This document shows positions 19,253 to 32,478 of a DNA stretch of 64,000 nt, piece by piece. Location of the stretch: NCBI RefSeq assembly GCF_947623445.1, contig NC_135243.1, forward strand, positions 17,368,479-17,432,478. The letters are read 5' to 3'. The notes below the pieces were generated by a model. The model did no database searches. It worked only from the letters and a program-made list of their open reading frames with translations, and was not told the DNA's origin. Both the position numbers and the translations under genes were made by a program. The stretch's first letter is position 1. Every line of letters starts with the position of its first letter. This stretch comes from Clavelina lepadiformis (Eukaryota > Chordata > Ascidiacea > Aplousobranchia > Clavelinidae).

Positions 19253-19848
19253 CCCACCCTGGTGGGATACTCTTGTTTGTATTAAAGTAGTCTGAGGAAA
19301 AGAAGAAGAGGAGGAGAAGGAGGGGAAAAAAAAAAAAAAAAAAAAGAAGACGATGGGCGGATGGATTGATCGATGTCAAACGATCGATTAATGTCTATGG
19401 GATAAATGTTGTACACCTGCGTCACGGGTAAAATGAGAAATTGACTGTCGGCCCTGTGTGACAGCAGGAATGGTTTGATAAAATGGATAAATCCCCGATT
19501 TATCTTGTGAAAGTTTCTTCAAGTCAACTGTGCTGCTGCTGCTGTTACTACATTTGTTGTGAGTACTAATGAAAGCGATCGTTTTAGGGTATTTCCCAGT
19601 TTGATAGCAAAAAGCTGAAAAATGCAAGAAATGGCCTCCACGGGATAGACACAAAATATCTCCACTGTCACGGTCCAATAACCATCAAGCAGCAAATCAT
19701 GTGACTGGGCGGCGGCCAGAAGATTGTCGTCTGTCTGCTGGCTGGTTGAGTTCGTCAGTTTGGCGTCTTGTGGCGGGCGATATAGGAACGTTTGGAGGTC
19801 GAGGAGGATTTTGAGAAGAATAAAAAGAGTCCGGGAAGATTTAGAGGT

Positions 19849-20038
19849 ATCGCTTCTCGGCTCTCAAGAGCTAAGATCAAGTGTAGTATCTGTTCTTCTC
19901 AGTTTAATCCCTGGGACGCAGTTCATTGAACTGCTCTTCGATTAAACGGATTTTTGAACGGTGAACGACGCTAGGCGCTTGCGCCTGCTCGTTTGAGGGT
20001 TGTGCAGCTATTGCAGTACCTGCTGCTTCGGCCCATCT
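19849..20038 (+). ncRNA. U2: U2 snRNA, plus array copy 12
   Basis: As copy 1; last plus-strand gene before the gap. Confidence 0.95.
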
Positions 20039-20302
20039 CCCACCCTGGTGGGATACTCTTGTTTGTATTAAAGTAGTCTGAGGAAAAGAAGAAGAGGAGG
20101 AGAAGGAGGGGAAAAAAAAAAAAAAAAAAAAGAAGACGATGGGCGGATGGATTGATCGATGTCAAACGATCGATTAATGTCTATGGGATAAATGTTGTAC
20201 ACCTGCGTCACGGGTAAAATGAGAAATTGACTGTCGGCCCTGTGTGACAGCAGGAATGGTTTGATAAAATGGATAAATCCCCGATTTATCTTGTGAAAGT
20301 TT

Positions 20303-20502
20303 NNNNNNNNNNNNNNNNNNNNNNNNNNNNNNNNNNNNNNNNNNNNNNNNNNNNNNNNNNNNNNNNNNNNNNNNNNNNNNNNNNNNNNNNNNNNNNNNNN
20401 NNNNNNNNNNNNNNNNNNNNNNNNNNNNNNNNNNNNNNNNNNNNNNNNNNNNNNNNNNNNNNNNNNNNNNNNNNNNNNNNNNNNNNNNNNNNNNNNNNNN
20501 NN
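20303..20502. other. Assembly gap, 200 N
   Basis: Exactly 200 N, a size typical of an arbitrary scaffold gap. U2 units run toward it from the left on plus and from the right on minus, so the missing sequence lies between two convergent arrays and its true length is unknown. Confidence 0.99.
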
Positions 20503-20747
20503 AAACTGGGAAATACCCTAAAACGATCGCTTTCATTAGTACTCACAACAAATGTAGTAACAGCAGCAGCAGCACAGTTGACTTGAAGAAACTTTCACAA
20601 GATAAATCGGGGATTTATCCATTTTATCAAACCATTCCTGCTGTCACACAGGGCCGACAGTCAATTTCTCATTTTACCGGTGACGCAGGTGTACAACATT
20701 TATCCCATAGACATTAGTCGATCATCGATCAATCCATCCGCCCATCG

Positions 20748-20801
20748 TCTTTTTTTTTTTTTTTTTTTTTTCCTCCTCCTCCTCTTCTTCTTCTTTTCTT
20801 C
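20748..20801 (-). repeat. 54-bp homopyrimidine tract with (T)22, representative minus-type unit
   Basis: On the plus strand, TCT and a run of 22 T, then CCT, CTT and TTC repeats up to the base before AGACTAC. It is the minus-type counterpart of the purine tract downstream of each plus-type U2. It has 21 T in the unit at 23.85 kb and an extra CT in the unit at 39.39 kb. Confidence 0.8.
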
Positions 20802-20842
20802 AGACTACTTTAATACAAACAAGAGTATCCCACCAGGGTGGG

Positions 20843-21032
20843 AGATGGGCCGAAGCAGCAGGTACTGCAATAGCTGCACAACCCTCAAACGAGCAGGCGC
20901 AAGCGCCTAGCGTCGTTCACCGTTCAAAAATCCGTTTAATCGAAGAGCAGTTCAATGAACTGCGTCCCAGGGATTAAACTGAGAAGAACAGATACTACAC
21001 TTGATCTTAGCTCTTGAGAGCCGAGAAGCGAT
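20843..21032 (-). ncRNA. U2: U2 snRNA, minus array copy 1
   Basis: Reverse-strand U2 with the same RNA sequence as the plus copies; differences between array types lie outside the RNA. First gene right of the gap. Confidence 0.94.
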
Positions 21033-21619
21033 ACCTCTACATCTTCCCGGACTCTTTTTATTCTTCTCAAAATCCTCCTCGACCTCCAAACGTTCCTATA
21101 TCGCCCGCCACAAGACGCCAAACTGACGAACTCAACCAGCCAGCAGACAGACGACAATCTTCTGGCCGCCGCCCAGTCACATGATTTGCTGCTTGTTGGT
21201 TATTGGACCGTGACAGTGGAGATATTTTGTGTCTATCCCGTGGAGGCCATTTCTTGCATTTTTCAGCTTTTTGCTATCAAACTGGGAAATACCCTAAAAC
21301 GATCGCTTTCATTAGTACTCACAACAAATGTAGTAACAGCAGCAGCAGCACAGTTGACTTGAAGAAACTTTCACAAGATAAATCGGGGATTTATCCATTT
21401 TATCAAACCATTCCTGCTGTCACACAGGGCCGACAGTCAATTTCTCATTTTACCGGTGACGCAGGTGTACAACATTTATCCCATAGACATTAGTCGATCA
21501 TCGATCAATCCATCCGCCCATCGTCTTTTTTTTTTTTTTTTTTTTTTTCCTCCTCCTCCTCTTCTTCTTCTTTTCTTCAGACTACTTTAATACAAACAAG
21601 AGTATCCCACCAGGGTGGG

Positions 21620-21808
21620 AGATGGGCCGAAGCAGCAGTACTGCAATAGCTGCACAACCCTCAAACGAGCAGGCGCAAGCGCCTAGCGTCGTTCACCGTT
21701 CAAAAATCCGTTTAATCGAAGAGCAGTTCAATGAACTGCGTCCCAGGGATTAAACTGAGAAGAACAGATACTACACTTGATCTTAGCTCTTGAGAGCCGA
21801 GAAGCGAT
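21620..21808 (-). ncRNA. U2: U2 snRNA, minus array copy 2 (one base short)
   Basis: Lacks one G in the conserved stem IV loop (CAGTACTGC region), which would damage the U2B'' site if real; more likely a read error. Confidence 0.85.
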
Positions 21809-22392
21809 ACCTCTACATCTTCCGGACTCTTTTTATTCTTCTCAAAATCCTCCTCGACCTCCAAACGTTCCTATATCGCCCGCCACAAGACGCCAAACTG
21901 ACGAACTCAACCAGCCAGCAGACAGACGACAATCTTCTGGCCGCCGCCCAGTCACATGATTTGCTGCTTGATGGTTATTGGACCGTGACAGTGGAGATAT
22001 TTTGTGTCTATCCCGTGGAGGCCATTTCTTGCATTTTTCAGCTTTTTGCTATCAAACTGGGAAATACCCTAAAACGATCGCTTTCATTAGTACTCACAAC
22101 AAATGTAGTAACAGCAGCAGCAGCACAGTGACTTGAAGAAACTTTCACAAGATAAATCGGGGATTTATCCATTTTATCAAACCATTCCTGCTGTCACACA
22201 GGGCCGACAGTCAATTTCTCATTTTACCGGTGACGCAGGTGTACAACATTTATCCCATAGACATTAGTCGATCATCGATCAATCCATCCGCCCATCGTCT
22301 TTTTTTTTTTTTTTTTTTTTTCCTCCTCCTCCTCTTCTTCTTCTTTTCTTCAGACTACTTTAATACAAACAAGAGTATCCCACCAGGGTGGG

Positions 22393-22582
22393 AGATGGGC
22401 CCGAAGCAGCAGGTACTGCAATAGCTGCACCAACCCTCAAACGAGCAGGCGCAAGCGCCTAGCGTCGTTCACCGTTCAAAATCCGTTTATCGAAGAGCAG
22501 TTCAATGAACTGCGTCCCAGGGATTAAACTGAGAAGAACAGATACTACACTTGATCTTAGCTCTTGAGAGCCGAGAAGCGAT
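22393..22582 (-). ncRNA. U2: U2 snRNA, minus array copy 3 (four indels)
   Basis: Two extra C and two missing A relative to other copies, including one A lost near the Sm site; probably read error. Confidence 0.8.
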
Positions 22583-23167
22583 ACCTCTACATCTTCCCGG
22601 ACTCTTTTTATTCTTCTCAAAATCCTCCTCGACCTCCAAACGTTCCTATATCGCCCGCCACAAGACGCCAAACTGACGAACTCAACCAGCCAGCAGACAG
22701 ACGACAATCTTCTGGCCGCCGCCCAGTCACATGATTTGCTGCTTGATGGTTATTGGACCGTGACAGTGGAGATATTTTGTGTCTATCCGTGGAGGCCATT
22801 TCTTGCATTTTTTCAGCTTTTTGCTATCAAACTGGGAAATACCCTAAAACGATCGCTTTCATTAGTACTCACAACAAATGTAGTAACAGCAGCAGCAGCA
22901 CAGTTGACTTGAAGAAACTTTCACAAGATAAATCGGGGATTTATCCATTTTATCAAACCATTCCTGCTGTCACACAGGGCCGACAGTCAATTTCTCATTT
23001 TACGGTGACGCAGGTGTACAACATTTATCCCATAGACATTAGTCGATCATCGATCAATCCATCCGCCCATCGTCTTTTTTTTTTTTTTTTTTTTTTCCTC
23101 CTCCTCCTCTTCTTCTTCTTTTCTTCAGACTACTTTAATACAAACAAGAGTATCCCACCAGGGTGGG

Positions 23168-23357
23168 AGATGGGCCGAAGCAGCAGGTACTGCAATAGCT
23201 GCACAACCCTCAAACGAGCAGGCGCAAGCGCCTAGCGTCGTTCACCGTTCAAAAATCCGTTTAATCGAAGAGCAGTTCAATGAACTGCGTCCCAGGGATT
23301 AAACTGAGAAGAACAGATACTACACTTGATCTTAGCTCTTGAGAGCCGAGAAGCGAT
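23168..23357 (-). ncRNA. U2: U2 snRNA, minus array copy 4
   Basis: Gene sequence normal; the downstream units to its left are error-prone. Confidence 0.94.
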
Positions 23358-23942
23358 ACCTCTACATCTTCCCGGACTCTTTTTATTCTTCTCAAAATCC
23401 TCCTCGACCTCCAAACGTTCCTATATCGCCCGCCACAAGACGCCAAACTGACGAACTCAACCAGCCAGCAGACAGACGACAATCTTCTGGCCGCCGCCCA
23501 GTCACATGATTTGCTGCTTGATGGTTATTGGACCGTGACAGTGGAGATATTTTGTGTCTATCCCGTGGAGGCCATTTCTTGCATTTTTCAGCTTTTTGCT
23601 ATCAAACTGGGAAATACCCTAAAACGATCGCTTTCATTAGTACTCACAACAAATGTAGTAACAGCAGCAGCAGCACAGTTGACTTGAAGAAACTTTCACA
23701 AGATAAATCGGGGATTTATCCATTTTATCAAACCATTCCTGCTGTCACACAGGGCCGACAGTCAATTTCTCATTTTACCGGTGACGCAGGTGTACAACAT
23801 TTATCCCATAGACATTAGTCGATCATCGATCAATCCATCCGCCCATCGTCTTTTTTTTTTTTTTTTTTTTTCCTCCTCCTCCTCTTCTTCTTCTTTTCTT
23901 CAGACTACTTTAATACAAACAAGAGTATCCCACCAGGGTGGG

Positions 23943-24132
23943 AGATGGGCCGAAGCAGCAGGTACTGCAATAGCTGCACAACCCTCAAACGAGCAGGCGC
24001 AAGCGCCTAGCGTCGTTCACCGTTCAAAAATCCGTTTAATCGAAGAGCAGTTCAATGAACTGCGTCCCAGGGATTAAACTGAGAAGAACAGATACTACAC
24101 TTGATCTTAGCTCTTGAGAGCCGAGAAGCGAT
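23943..24132 (-). ncRNA. U2: U2 snRNA, minus array copy 5
   Basis: Normal gene; T tract of its unit is one T shorter. Confidence 0.94.
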
Positions 24133-24718
24133 ACCTCTACATCTTCCCGGACTCTTTTTATTCTTCTCAAAATCCTCCTCGACCTCCAAACGTTCCTATA
24201 TCGCCCGCCACAAGACGCCAAACTGACGAACTCAACCAGCCAGCAGACAGACGACAATCTTCTGGCCGCCGCCCAGTCACATGATTTGCTGCTTGATGGT
24301 TATTGGACCGTGACAGTGGAGATATTTTGTGTCTATCCCGTGGAGGCCATTTCTTGCATTTTTCAGCTTTTTGCTATCAAACTGGGAAATACCCTAAAAC
24401 GATCGCTTTCATTAGTACTCACAACAAATGTAGTAACAGCAGCAGCAGCACAGTTGACTTGAAGAAACTTTCACAAGATAAATCGGGGATTTATCCATTT
24501 TATCAAACCATTCCTGCTGTCACACAGGGCCGACAGTCAATTTCTCATTTTACCGGTGACGCAGGTGTACAACATTTATCCCATAGACATTAGTCGATCA
24601 TCGATCAATCCATCCGCCCATCGTCTTTTTTTTTTTTTTTTTTTTTTCCTCCTCCTCCTCTTCTTCTTCTTTTCTTCAGACTACTTTAATACAAACAAGA
24701 GTATCCCACCAGGGTGGG

Positions 24719-24908
24719 AGATGGGCCGAAGCAGCAGGTACTGCAATAGCTGCACAACCCTCAAACGAGCAGGCGCAAGCGCCTAGCGTCGTTCACCGTT
24801 CAAAAATCCGTTTAATCGAAGAGCAGTTCAATGAACTGCGTCCCAGGGATTAAACTGAGAAGAACAGATACTACACTTGATCTTAGCTCTTGAGAGCCGA
24901 GAAGCGAT
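24719..24908 (-). ncRNA. U2: U2 snRNA, minus array copy 6
   Basis: Normal; from here units keep an exact 776-bp step to copy 24. Confidence 0.94.
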
Positions 24909-25494
24909 ACCTCTACATCTTCCCGGACTCTTTTTATTCTTCTCAAAATCCTCCTCGACCTCCAAACGTTCCTATATCGCCCGCCACAAGACGCCAAACT
25001 GACGAACTCAACCAGCCAGCAGACAGACGACAATCTTCTGGCCGCCGCCCAGTCACATGATTTGCTGCTTGATGGTTATTGGACCGTGACAGTGGAGATA
25101 TTTTGTGTCTATCCCGTGGAGGCCATTTCTTGCATTTTTCAGCTTTTTGCTATCAAACTGGGAAATACCCTAAAACGATCGCTTTCATTAGTACTCACAA
25201 CAAATGTAGTAACAGCAGCAGCAGCACAGTTGACTTGAAGAAACTTTCACAAGATAAATCGGGGATTTATCCATTTTATCAAACCATTCCTGCTGTCACA
25301 CAGGGCCGACAGTCAATTTCTCATTTTACCGGTGACGCAGGTGTACAACATTTATCCCATAGACATTAGTCGATCATCGATCAATCCATCCGCCCATCGT
25401 CTTTTTTTTTTTTTTTTTTTTTTCCTCCTCCTCCTCTTCTTCTTCTTTTCTTCAGACTACTTTAATACAAACAAGAGTATCCCACCAGGGTGGG

Positions 25495-25684
25495 AGATGG
25501 GCCGAAGCAGCAGGTACTGCAATAGCTGCACAACCCTCAAACGAGCAGGCGCAAGCGCCTAGCGTCGTTCACCGTTCAAAAATCCGTTTAATCGAAGAGC
25601 AGTTCAATGAACTGCGTCCCAGGGATTAAACTGAGAAGAACAGATACTACACTTGATCTTAGCTCTTGAGAGCCGAGAAGCGAT
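25495..25684 (-). ncRNA. U2: U2 snRNA, minus array copy 7
   Basis: As copy 6. Confidence 0.94.
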
Positions 25685-26270
25685 ACCTCTACATCTTCCC
25701 GGACTCTTTTTATTCTTCTCAAAATCCTCCTCGACCTCCAAACGTTCCTATATCGCCCGCCACAAGACGCCAAACTGACGAACTCAACCAGCCAGCAGAC
25801 AGACGACAATCTTCTGGCCGCCGCCCAGTCACATGATTTGCTGCTTGATGGTTATTGGACCGTGACAGTGGAGATATTTTGTGTCTATCCCGTGGAGGCC
25901 ATTTCTTGCATTTTTCAGCTTTTTGCTATCAAACTGGGAAATACCCTAAAACGATCGCTTTCATTAGTACTCACAACAAATGTAGTAACAGCAGCAGCAG
26001 CACAGTTGACTTGAAGAAACTTTCACAAGATAAATCGGGGATTTATCCATTTTATCAAACCATTCCTGCTGTCACACAGGGCCGACAGTCAATTTCTCAT
26101 TTTACCGGTGACGCAGGTGTACAACATTTATCCCATAGACATTAGTCGATCATCGATCAATCCATCCGCCCATCGTCTTTTTTTTTTTTTTTTTTTTTTC
26201 CTCCTCCTCCTCTTCTTCTTCTTTTCTTCAGACTACTTTAATACAAACAAGAGTATCCCACCAGGGTGGG

Positions 26271-26460
26271 AGATGGGCCGAAGCAGCAGGTACTGCAATA
26301 GCTGCACAACCCTCAAACGAGCAGGCGCAAGCGCCTAGCGTCGTTCACCGTTCAAAAATCCGTTTAATCGAAGAGCAGTTCAATGAACTGCGTCCCAGGG
26401 ATTAAACTGAGAAGAACAGATACTACACTTGATCTTAGCTCTTGAGAGCCGAGAAGCGAT
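26271..26460 (-). ncRNA. U2: U2 snRNA, minus array copy 8
   Basis: As copy 6. Confidence 0.94.
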
Positions 26461-27046
26461 ACCTCTACATCTTCCCGGACTCTTTTTATTCTTCTCAAAA
26501 TCCTCCTCGACCTCCAAACGTTCCTATATCGCCCGCCACAAGACGCCAAACTGACGAACTCAACCAGCCAGCAGACAGACGACAATCTTCTGGCCGCCGC
26601 CCAGTCACATGATTTGCTGCTTGATGGTTATTGGACCGTGACAGTGGAGATATTTTGTGTCTATCCCGTGGAGGCCATTTCTTGCATTTTTCAGCTTTTT
26701 GCTATCAAACTGGGAAATACCCTAAAACGATCGCTTTCATTAGTACTCACAACAAATGTAGTAACAGCAGCAGCAGCACAGTTGACTTGAAGAAACTTTC
26801 ACAAGATAAATCGGGGATTTATCCATTTTATCAAACCATTCCTGCTGTCACACAGGGCCGACAGTCAATTTCTCATTTTACCGGTGACGCAGGTGTACAA
26901 CATTTATCCCATAGACATTAGTCGATCATCGATCAATCCATCCGCCCATCGTCTTTTTTTTTTTTTTTTTTTTTTCCTCCTCCTCCTCTTCTTCTTCTTT
27001 TCTTCAGACTACTTTAATACAAACAAGAGTATCCCACCAGGGTGGG

Positions 27047-27236
27047 AGATGGGCCGAAGCAGCAGGTACTGCAATAGCTGCACAACCCTCAAACGAGCAG
27101 GCGCAAGCGCCTAGCGTCGTTCACCGTTCAAAAATCCGTTTAATCGAAGAGCAGTTCAATGAACTGCGTCCCAGGGATTAAACTGAGAAGAACAGATACT
27201 ACACTTGATCTTAGCTCTTGAGAGCCGAGAAGCGAT
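27047..27236 (-). ncRNA. U2: U2 snRNA, minus array copy 9
   Basis: As copy 6. Confidence 0.94.
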
Positions 27237-27822
27237 ACCTCTACATCTTCCCGGACTCTTTTTATTCTTCTCAAAATCCTCCTCGACCTCCAAACGTTCC
27301 TATATCGCCCGCCACAAGACGCCAAACTGACGAACTCAACCAGCCAGCAGACAGACGACAATCTTCTGGCCGCCGCCCAGTCACATGATTTGCTGCTTGA
27401 TGGTTATTGGACCGTGACAGTGGAGATATTTTGTGTCTATCCCGTGGAGGCCATTTCTTGCATTTTTCAGCTTTTTGCTATCAAACTGGGAAATACCCTA
27501 AAACGATCGCTTTCATTAGTACTCACAACAAATGTAGTAACAGCAGCAGCAGCACAGTTGACTTGAAGAAACTTTCACAAGATAAATCGGGGATTTATCC
27601 ATTTTATCAAACCATTCCTGCTGTCACACAGGGCCGACAGTCAATTTCTCATTTTACCGGTGACGCAGGTGTACAACATTTATCCCATAGACATTAGTCG
27701 ATCATCGATCAATCCATCCGCCCATCGTCTTTTTTTTTTTTTTTTTTTTTTCCTCCTCCTCCTCTTCTTCTTCTTTTCTTCAGACTACTTTAATACAAAC
27801 AAGAGTATCCCACCAGGGTGGG

Positions 27823-28012
27823 AGATGGGCCGAAGCAGCAGGTACTGCAATAGCTGCACAACCCTCAAACGAGCAGGCGCAAGCGCCTAGCGTCGTTCAC
27901 CGTTCAAAAATCCGTTTAATCGAAGAGCAGTTCAATGAACTGCGTCCCAGGGATTAAACTGAGAAGAACAGATACTACACTTGATCTTAGCTCTTGAGAG
28001 CCGAGAAGCGAT
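27823..28012 (-). ncRNA. U2: U2 snRNA, minus array copy 10
   Basis: As copy 6. Confidence 0.94.
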
Positions 28013-28598
28013 ACCTCTACATCTTCCCGGACTCTTTTTATTCTTCTCAAAATCCTCCTCGACCTCCAAACGTTCCTATATCGCCCGCCACAAGACGCCA
28101 AACTGACGAACTCAACCAGCCAGCAGACAGACGACAATCTTCTGGCCGCCGCCCAGTCACATGATTTGCTGCTTGATGGTTATTGGACCGTGACAGTGGA
28201 GATATTTTGTGTCTATCCCGTGGAGGCCATTTCTTGCATTTTTCAGCTTTTTGCTATCAAACTGGGAAATACCCTAAAACGATCGCTTTCATTAGTACTC
28301 ACAACAAATGTAGTAACAGCAGCAGCAGCACAGTTGACTTGAAGAAACTTTCACAAGATAAATCGGGGATTTATCCATTTTATCAAACCATTCCTGCTGT
28401 CACACAGGGCCGACAGTCAATTTCTCATTTTACCGGTGACGCAGGTGTACAACATTTATCCCATAGACATTAGTCGATCATCGATCAATCCATCCGCCCA
28501 TCGTCTTTTTTTTTTTTTTTTTTTTTTCCTCCTCCTCCTCTTCTTCTTCTTTTCTTCAGACTACTTTAATACAAACAAGAGTATCCCACCAGGGTGGG

Positions 28599-28788
28599 AG
28601 ATGGGCCGAAGCAGCAGGTACTGCAATAGCTGCACAACCCTCAAACGAGCAGGCGCAAGCGCCTAGCGTCGTTCACCGTTCAAAAATCCGTTTAATCGAA
28701 GAGCAGTTCAATGAACTGCGTCCCAGGGATTAAACTGAGAAGAACAGATACTACACTTGATCTTAGCTCTTGAGAGCCGAGAAGCGAT
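28599..28788 (-). ncRNA. U2: U2 snRNA, minus array copy 11
   Basis: As copy 6. Confidence 0.94.
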
Positions 28789-29374
28789 ACCTCTACATCT
28801 TCCCGGACTCTTTTTATTCTTCTCAAAATCCTCCTCGACCTCCAAACGTTCCTATATCGCCCGCCACAAGACGCCAAACTGACGAACTCAACCAGCCAGC
28901 AGACAGACGACAATCTTCTGGCCGCCGCCCAGTCACATGATTTGCTGCTTGATGGTTATTGGACCGTGACAGTGGAGATATTTTGTGTCTATCCCGTGGA
29001 GGCCATTTCTTGCATTTTTCAGCTTTTTGCTATCAAACTGGGAAATACCCTAAAACGATCGCTTTCATTAGTACTCACAACAAATGTAGTAACAGCAGCA
29101 GCAGCACAGTTGACTTGAAGAAACTTTCACAAGATAAATCGGGGATTTATCCATTTTATCAAACCATTCCTGCTGTCACACAGGGCCGACAGTCAATTTC
29201 TCATTTTACCGGTGACGCAGGTGTACAACATTTATCCCATAGACATTAGTCGATCATCGATCAATCCATCCGCCCATCGTCTTTTTTTTTTTTTTTTTTT
29301 TTTCCTCCTCCTCCTCTTCTTCTTCTTTTCTTCAGACTACTTTAATACAAACAAGAGTATCCCACCAGGGTGGG

Positions 29375-29564
29375 AGATGGGCCGAAGCAGCAGGTACTGC
29401 AATAGCTGCACAACCCTCAAACGAGCAGGCGCAAGCGCCTAGCGTCGTTCACCGTTCAAAAATCCGTTTAATCGAAGAGCAGTTCAATGAACTGCGTCCC
29501 AGGGATTAAACTGAGAAGAACAGATACTACACTTGATCTTAGCTCTTGAGAGCCGAGAAGCGAT
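29375..29564 (-). ncRNA. U2: U2 snRNA, minus array copy 12
   Basis: As copy 6. Confidence 0.94.
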
Positions 29565-30150
29565 ACCTCTACATCTTCCCGGACTCTTTTTATTCTTCTC
29601 AAAATCCTCCTCGACCTCCAAACGTTCCTATATCGCCCGCCACAAGACGCCAAACTGACGAACTCAACCAGCCAGCAGACAGACGACAATCTTCTGGCCG
29701 CCGCCCAGTCACATGATTTGCTGCTTGATGGTTATTGGACCGTGACAGTGGAGATATTTTGTGTCTATCCCGTGGAGGCCATTTCTTGCATTTTTCAGCT
29801 TTTTGCTATCAAACTGGGAAATACCCTAAAACGATCGCTTTCATTAGTACTCACAACAAATGTAGTAACAGCAGCAGCAGCACAGTTGACTTGAAGAAAC
29901 TTTCACAAGATAAATCGGGGATTTATCCATTTTATCAAACCATTCCTGCTGTCACACAGGGCCGACAGTCAATTTCTCATTTTACCGGTGACGCAGGTGT
30001 ACAACATTTATCCCATAGACATTAGTCGATCATCGATCAATCCATCCGCCCATCGTCTTTTTTTTTTTTTTTTTTTTTTCCTCCTCCTCCTCTTCTTCTT
30101 CTTTTCTTCAGACTACTTTAATACAAACAAGAGTATCCCACCAGGGTGGG

Positions 30151-30340
30151 AGATGGGCCGAAGCAGCAGGTACTGCAATAGCTGCACAACCCTCAAACGA
30201 GCAGGCGCAAGCGCCTAGCGTCGTTCACCGTTCAAAAATCCGTTTAATCGAAGAGCAGTTCAATGAACTGCGTCCCAGGGATTAAACTGAGAAGAACAGA
30301 TACTACACTTGATCTTAGCTCTTGAGAGCCGAGAAGCGAT
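30151..30340 (-). ncRNA. U2: U2 snRNA, minus array copy 13
   Basis: As copy 6. Confidence 0.94.
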
Positions 30341-30926
30341 ACCTCTACATCTTCCCGGACTCTTTTTATTCTTCTCAAAATCCTCCTCGACCTCCAAACG
30401 TTCCTATATCGCCCGCCACAAGACGCCAAACTGACGAACTCAACCAGCCAGCAGACAGACGACAATCTTCTGGCCGCCGCCCAGTCACATGATTTGCTGC
30501 TTGATGGTTATTGGACCGTGACAGTGGAGATATTTTGTGTCTATCCCGTGGAGGCCATTTCTTGCATTTTTCAGCTTTTTGCTATCAAACTGGGAAATAC
30601 CCTAAAACGATCGCTTTCATTAGTACTCACAACAAATGTAGTAACAGCAGCAGCAGCACAGTTGACTTGAAGAAACTTTCACAAGATAAATCGGGGATTT
30701 ATCCATTTTATCAAACCATTCCTGCTGTCACACAGGGCCGACAGTCAATTTCTCATTTTACCGGTGACGCAGGTGTACAACATTTATCCCATAGACATTA
30801 GTCGATCATCGATCAATCCATCCGCCCATCGTCTTTTTTTTTTTTTTTTTTTTTTCCTCCTCCTCCTCTTCTTCTTCTTTTCTTCAGACTACTTTAATAC
30901 AAACAAGAGTATCCCACCAGGGTGGG

Positions 30927-31116
30927 AGATGGGCCGAAGCAGCAGGTACTGCAATAGCTGCACAACCCTCAAACGAGCAGGCGCAAGCGCCTAGCGTCGT
31001 TCACCGTTCAAAAATCCGTTTAATCGAAGAGCAGTTCAATGAACTGCGTCCCAGGGATTAAACTGAGAAGAACAGATACTACACTTGATCTTAGCTCTTG
31101 AGAGCCGAGAAGCGAT
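30927..31116 (-). ncRNA. U2: U2 snRNA, minus array copy 14
   Basis: As copy 6. Confidence 0.94.
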
Positions 31117-31702
31117 ACCTCTACATCTTCCCGGACTCTTTTTATTCTTCTCAAAATCCTCCTCGACCTCCAAACGTTCCTATATCGCCCGCCACAAGAC
31201 GCCAAACTGACGAACTCAACCAGCCAGCAGACAGACGACAATCTTCTGGCCGCCGCCCAGTCACATGATTTGCTGCTTGATGGTTATTGGACCGTGACAG
31301 TGGAGATATTTTGTGTCTATCCCGTGGAGGCCATTTCTTGCATTTTTCAGCTTTTTGCTATCAAACTGGGAAATACCCTAAAACGATCGCTTTCATTAGT
31401 ACTCACAACAAATGTAGTAACAGCAGCAGCAGCACAGTTGACTTGAAGAAACTTTCACAAGATAAATCGGGGATTTATCCATTTTATCAAACCATTCCTG
31501 CTGTCACACAGGGCCGACAGTCAATTTCTCATTTTACCGGTGACGCAGGTGTACAACATTTATCCCATAGACATTAGTCGATCATCGATCAATCCATCCG
31601 CCCATCGTCTTTTTTTTTTTTTTTTTTTTTTCCTCCTCCTCCTCTTCTTCTTCTTTTCTTCAGACTACTTTAATACAAACAAGAGTATCCCACCAGGGTG
31701 GG

Positions 31703-31892
31703 AGATGGGCCGAAGCAGCAGGTACTGCAATAGCTGCACAACCCTCAAACGAGCAGGCGCAAGCGCCTAGCGTCGTTCACCGTTCAAAAATCCGTTTAAT
31801 CGAAGAGCAGTTCAATGAACTGCGTCCCAGGGATTAAACTGAGAAGAACAGATACTACACTTGATCTTAGCTCTTGAGAGCCGAGAAGCGAT
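31703..31892 (-). ncRNA. U2: U2 snRNA, minus array copy 15
   Basis: As copy 6. Confidence 0.94.
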
Positions 31893-32478
31893 ACCTCTAC
31901 ATCTTCCCGGACTCTTTTTATTCTTCTCAAAATCCTCCTCGACCTCCAAACGTTCCTATATCGCCCGCCACAAGACGCCAAACTGACGAACTCAACCAGC
32001 CAGCAGACAGACGACAATCTTCTGGCCGCCGCCCAGTCACATGATTTGCTGCTTGATGGTTATTGGACCGTGACAGTGGAGATATTTTGTGTCTATCCCG
32101 TGGAGGCCATTTCTTGCATTTTTCAGCTTTTTGCTATCAAACTGGGAAATACCCTAAAACGATCGCTTTCATTAGTACTCACAACAAATGTAGTAACAGC
32201 AGCAGCAGCACAGTTGACTTGAAGAAACTTTCACAAGATAAATCGGGGATTTATCCATTTTATCAAACCATTCCTGCTGTCACACAGGGCCGACAGTCAA
32301 TTTCTCATTTTACCGGTGACGCAGGTGTACAACATTTATCCCATAGACATTAGTCGATCATCGATCAATCCATCCGCCCATCGTCTTTTTTTTTTTTTTT
32401 TTTTTTTCCTCCTCCTCCTCTTCTTCTTCTTTTCTTCAGACTACTTTAATACAAACAAGAGTATCCCACCAGGGTGGG

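Larger units (their letters stand above)
12807..20302 (+). repeat. Tandem U2 snRNA array, plus-strand type, second block (786-bp unit)
   Basis: Nine whole U2 genes at exact 786-bp spacing, same unit type as 3306-6462. The block ends at an N gap, 453 bp after the last U2 start. All units read here look identical. Confidence 0.95.
21490..23030. other. Indel-rich U2 units next to the gap
   Basis: Scattered one-base gains and losses not seen elsewhere: CAGCAGTACTGC at 21635, CTTCCGGAC near 21820, CACAGTGACTT near 22127, extra C at 22400 and 22431, lost A at about 22480 and 22488, CTATCCGTGG near 22786, an extra T near 22805, and TTTACGGTG near 22999. Mostly homopolymer changes, as expected for uncorrected long reads at a contig end. 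Confidence 0.7.
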
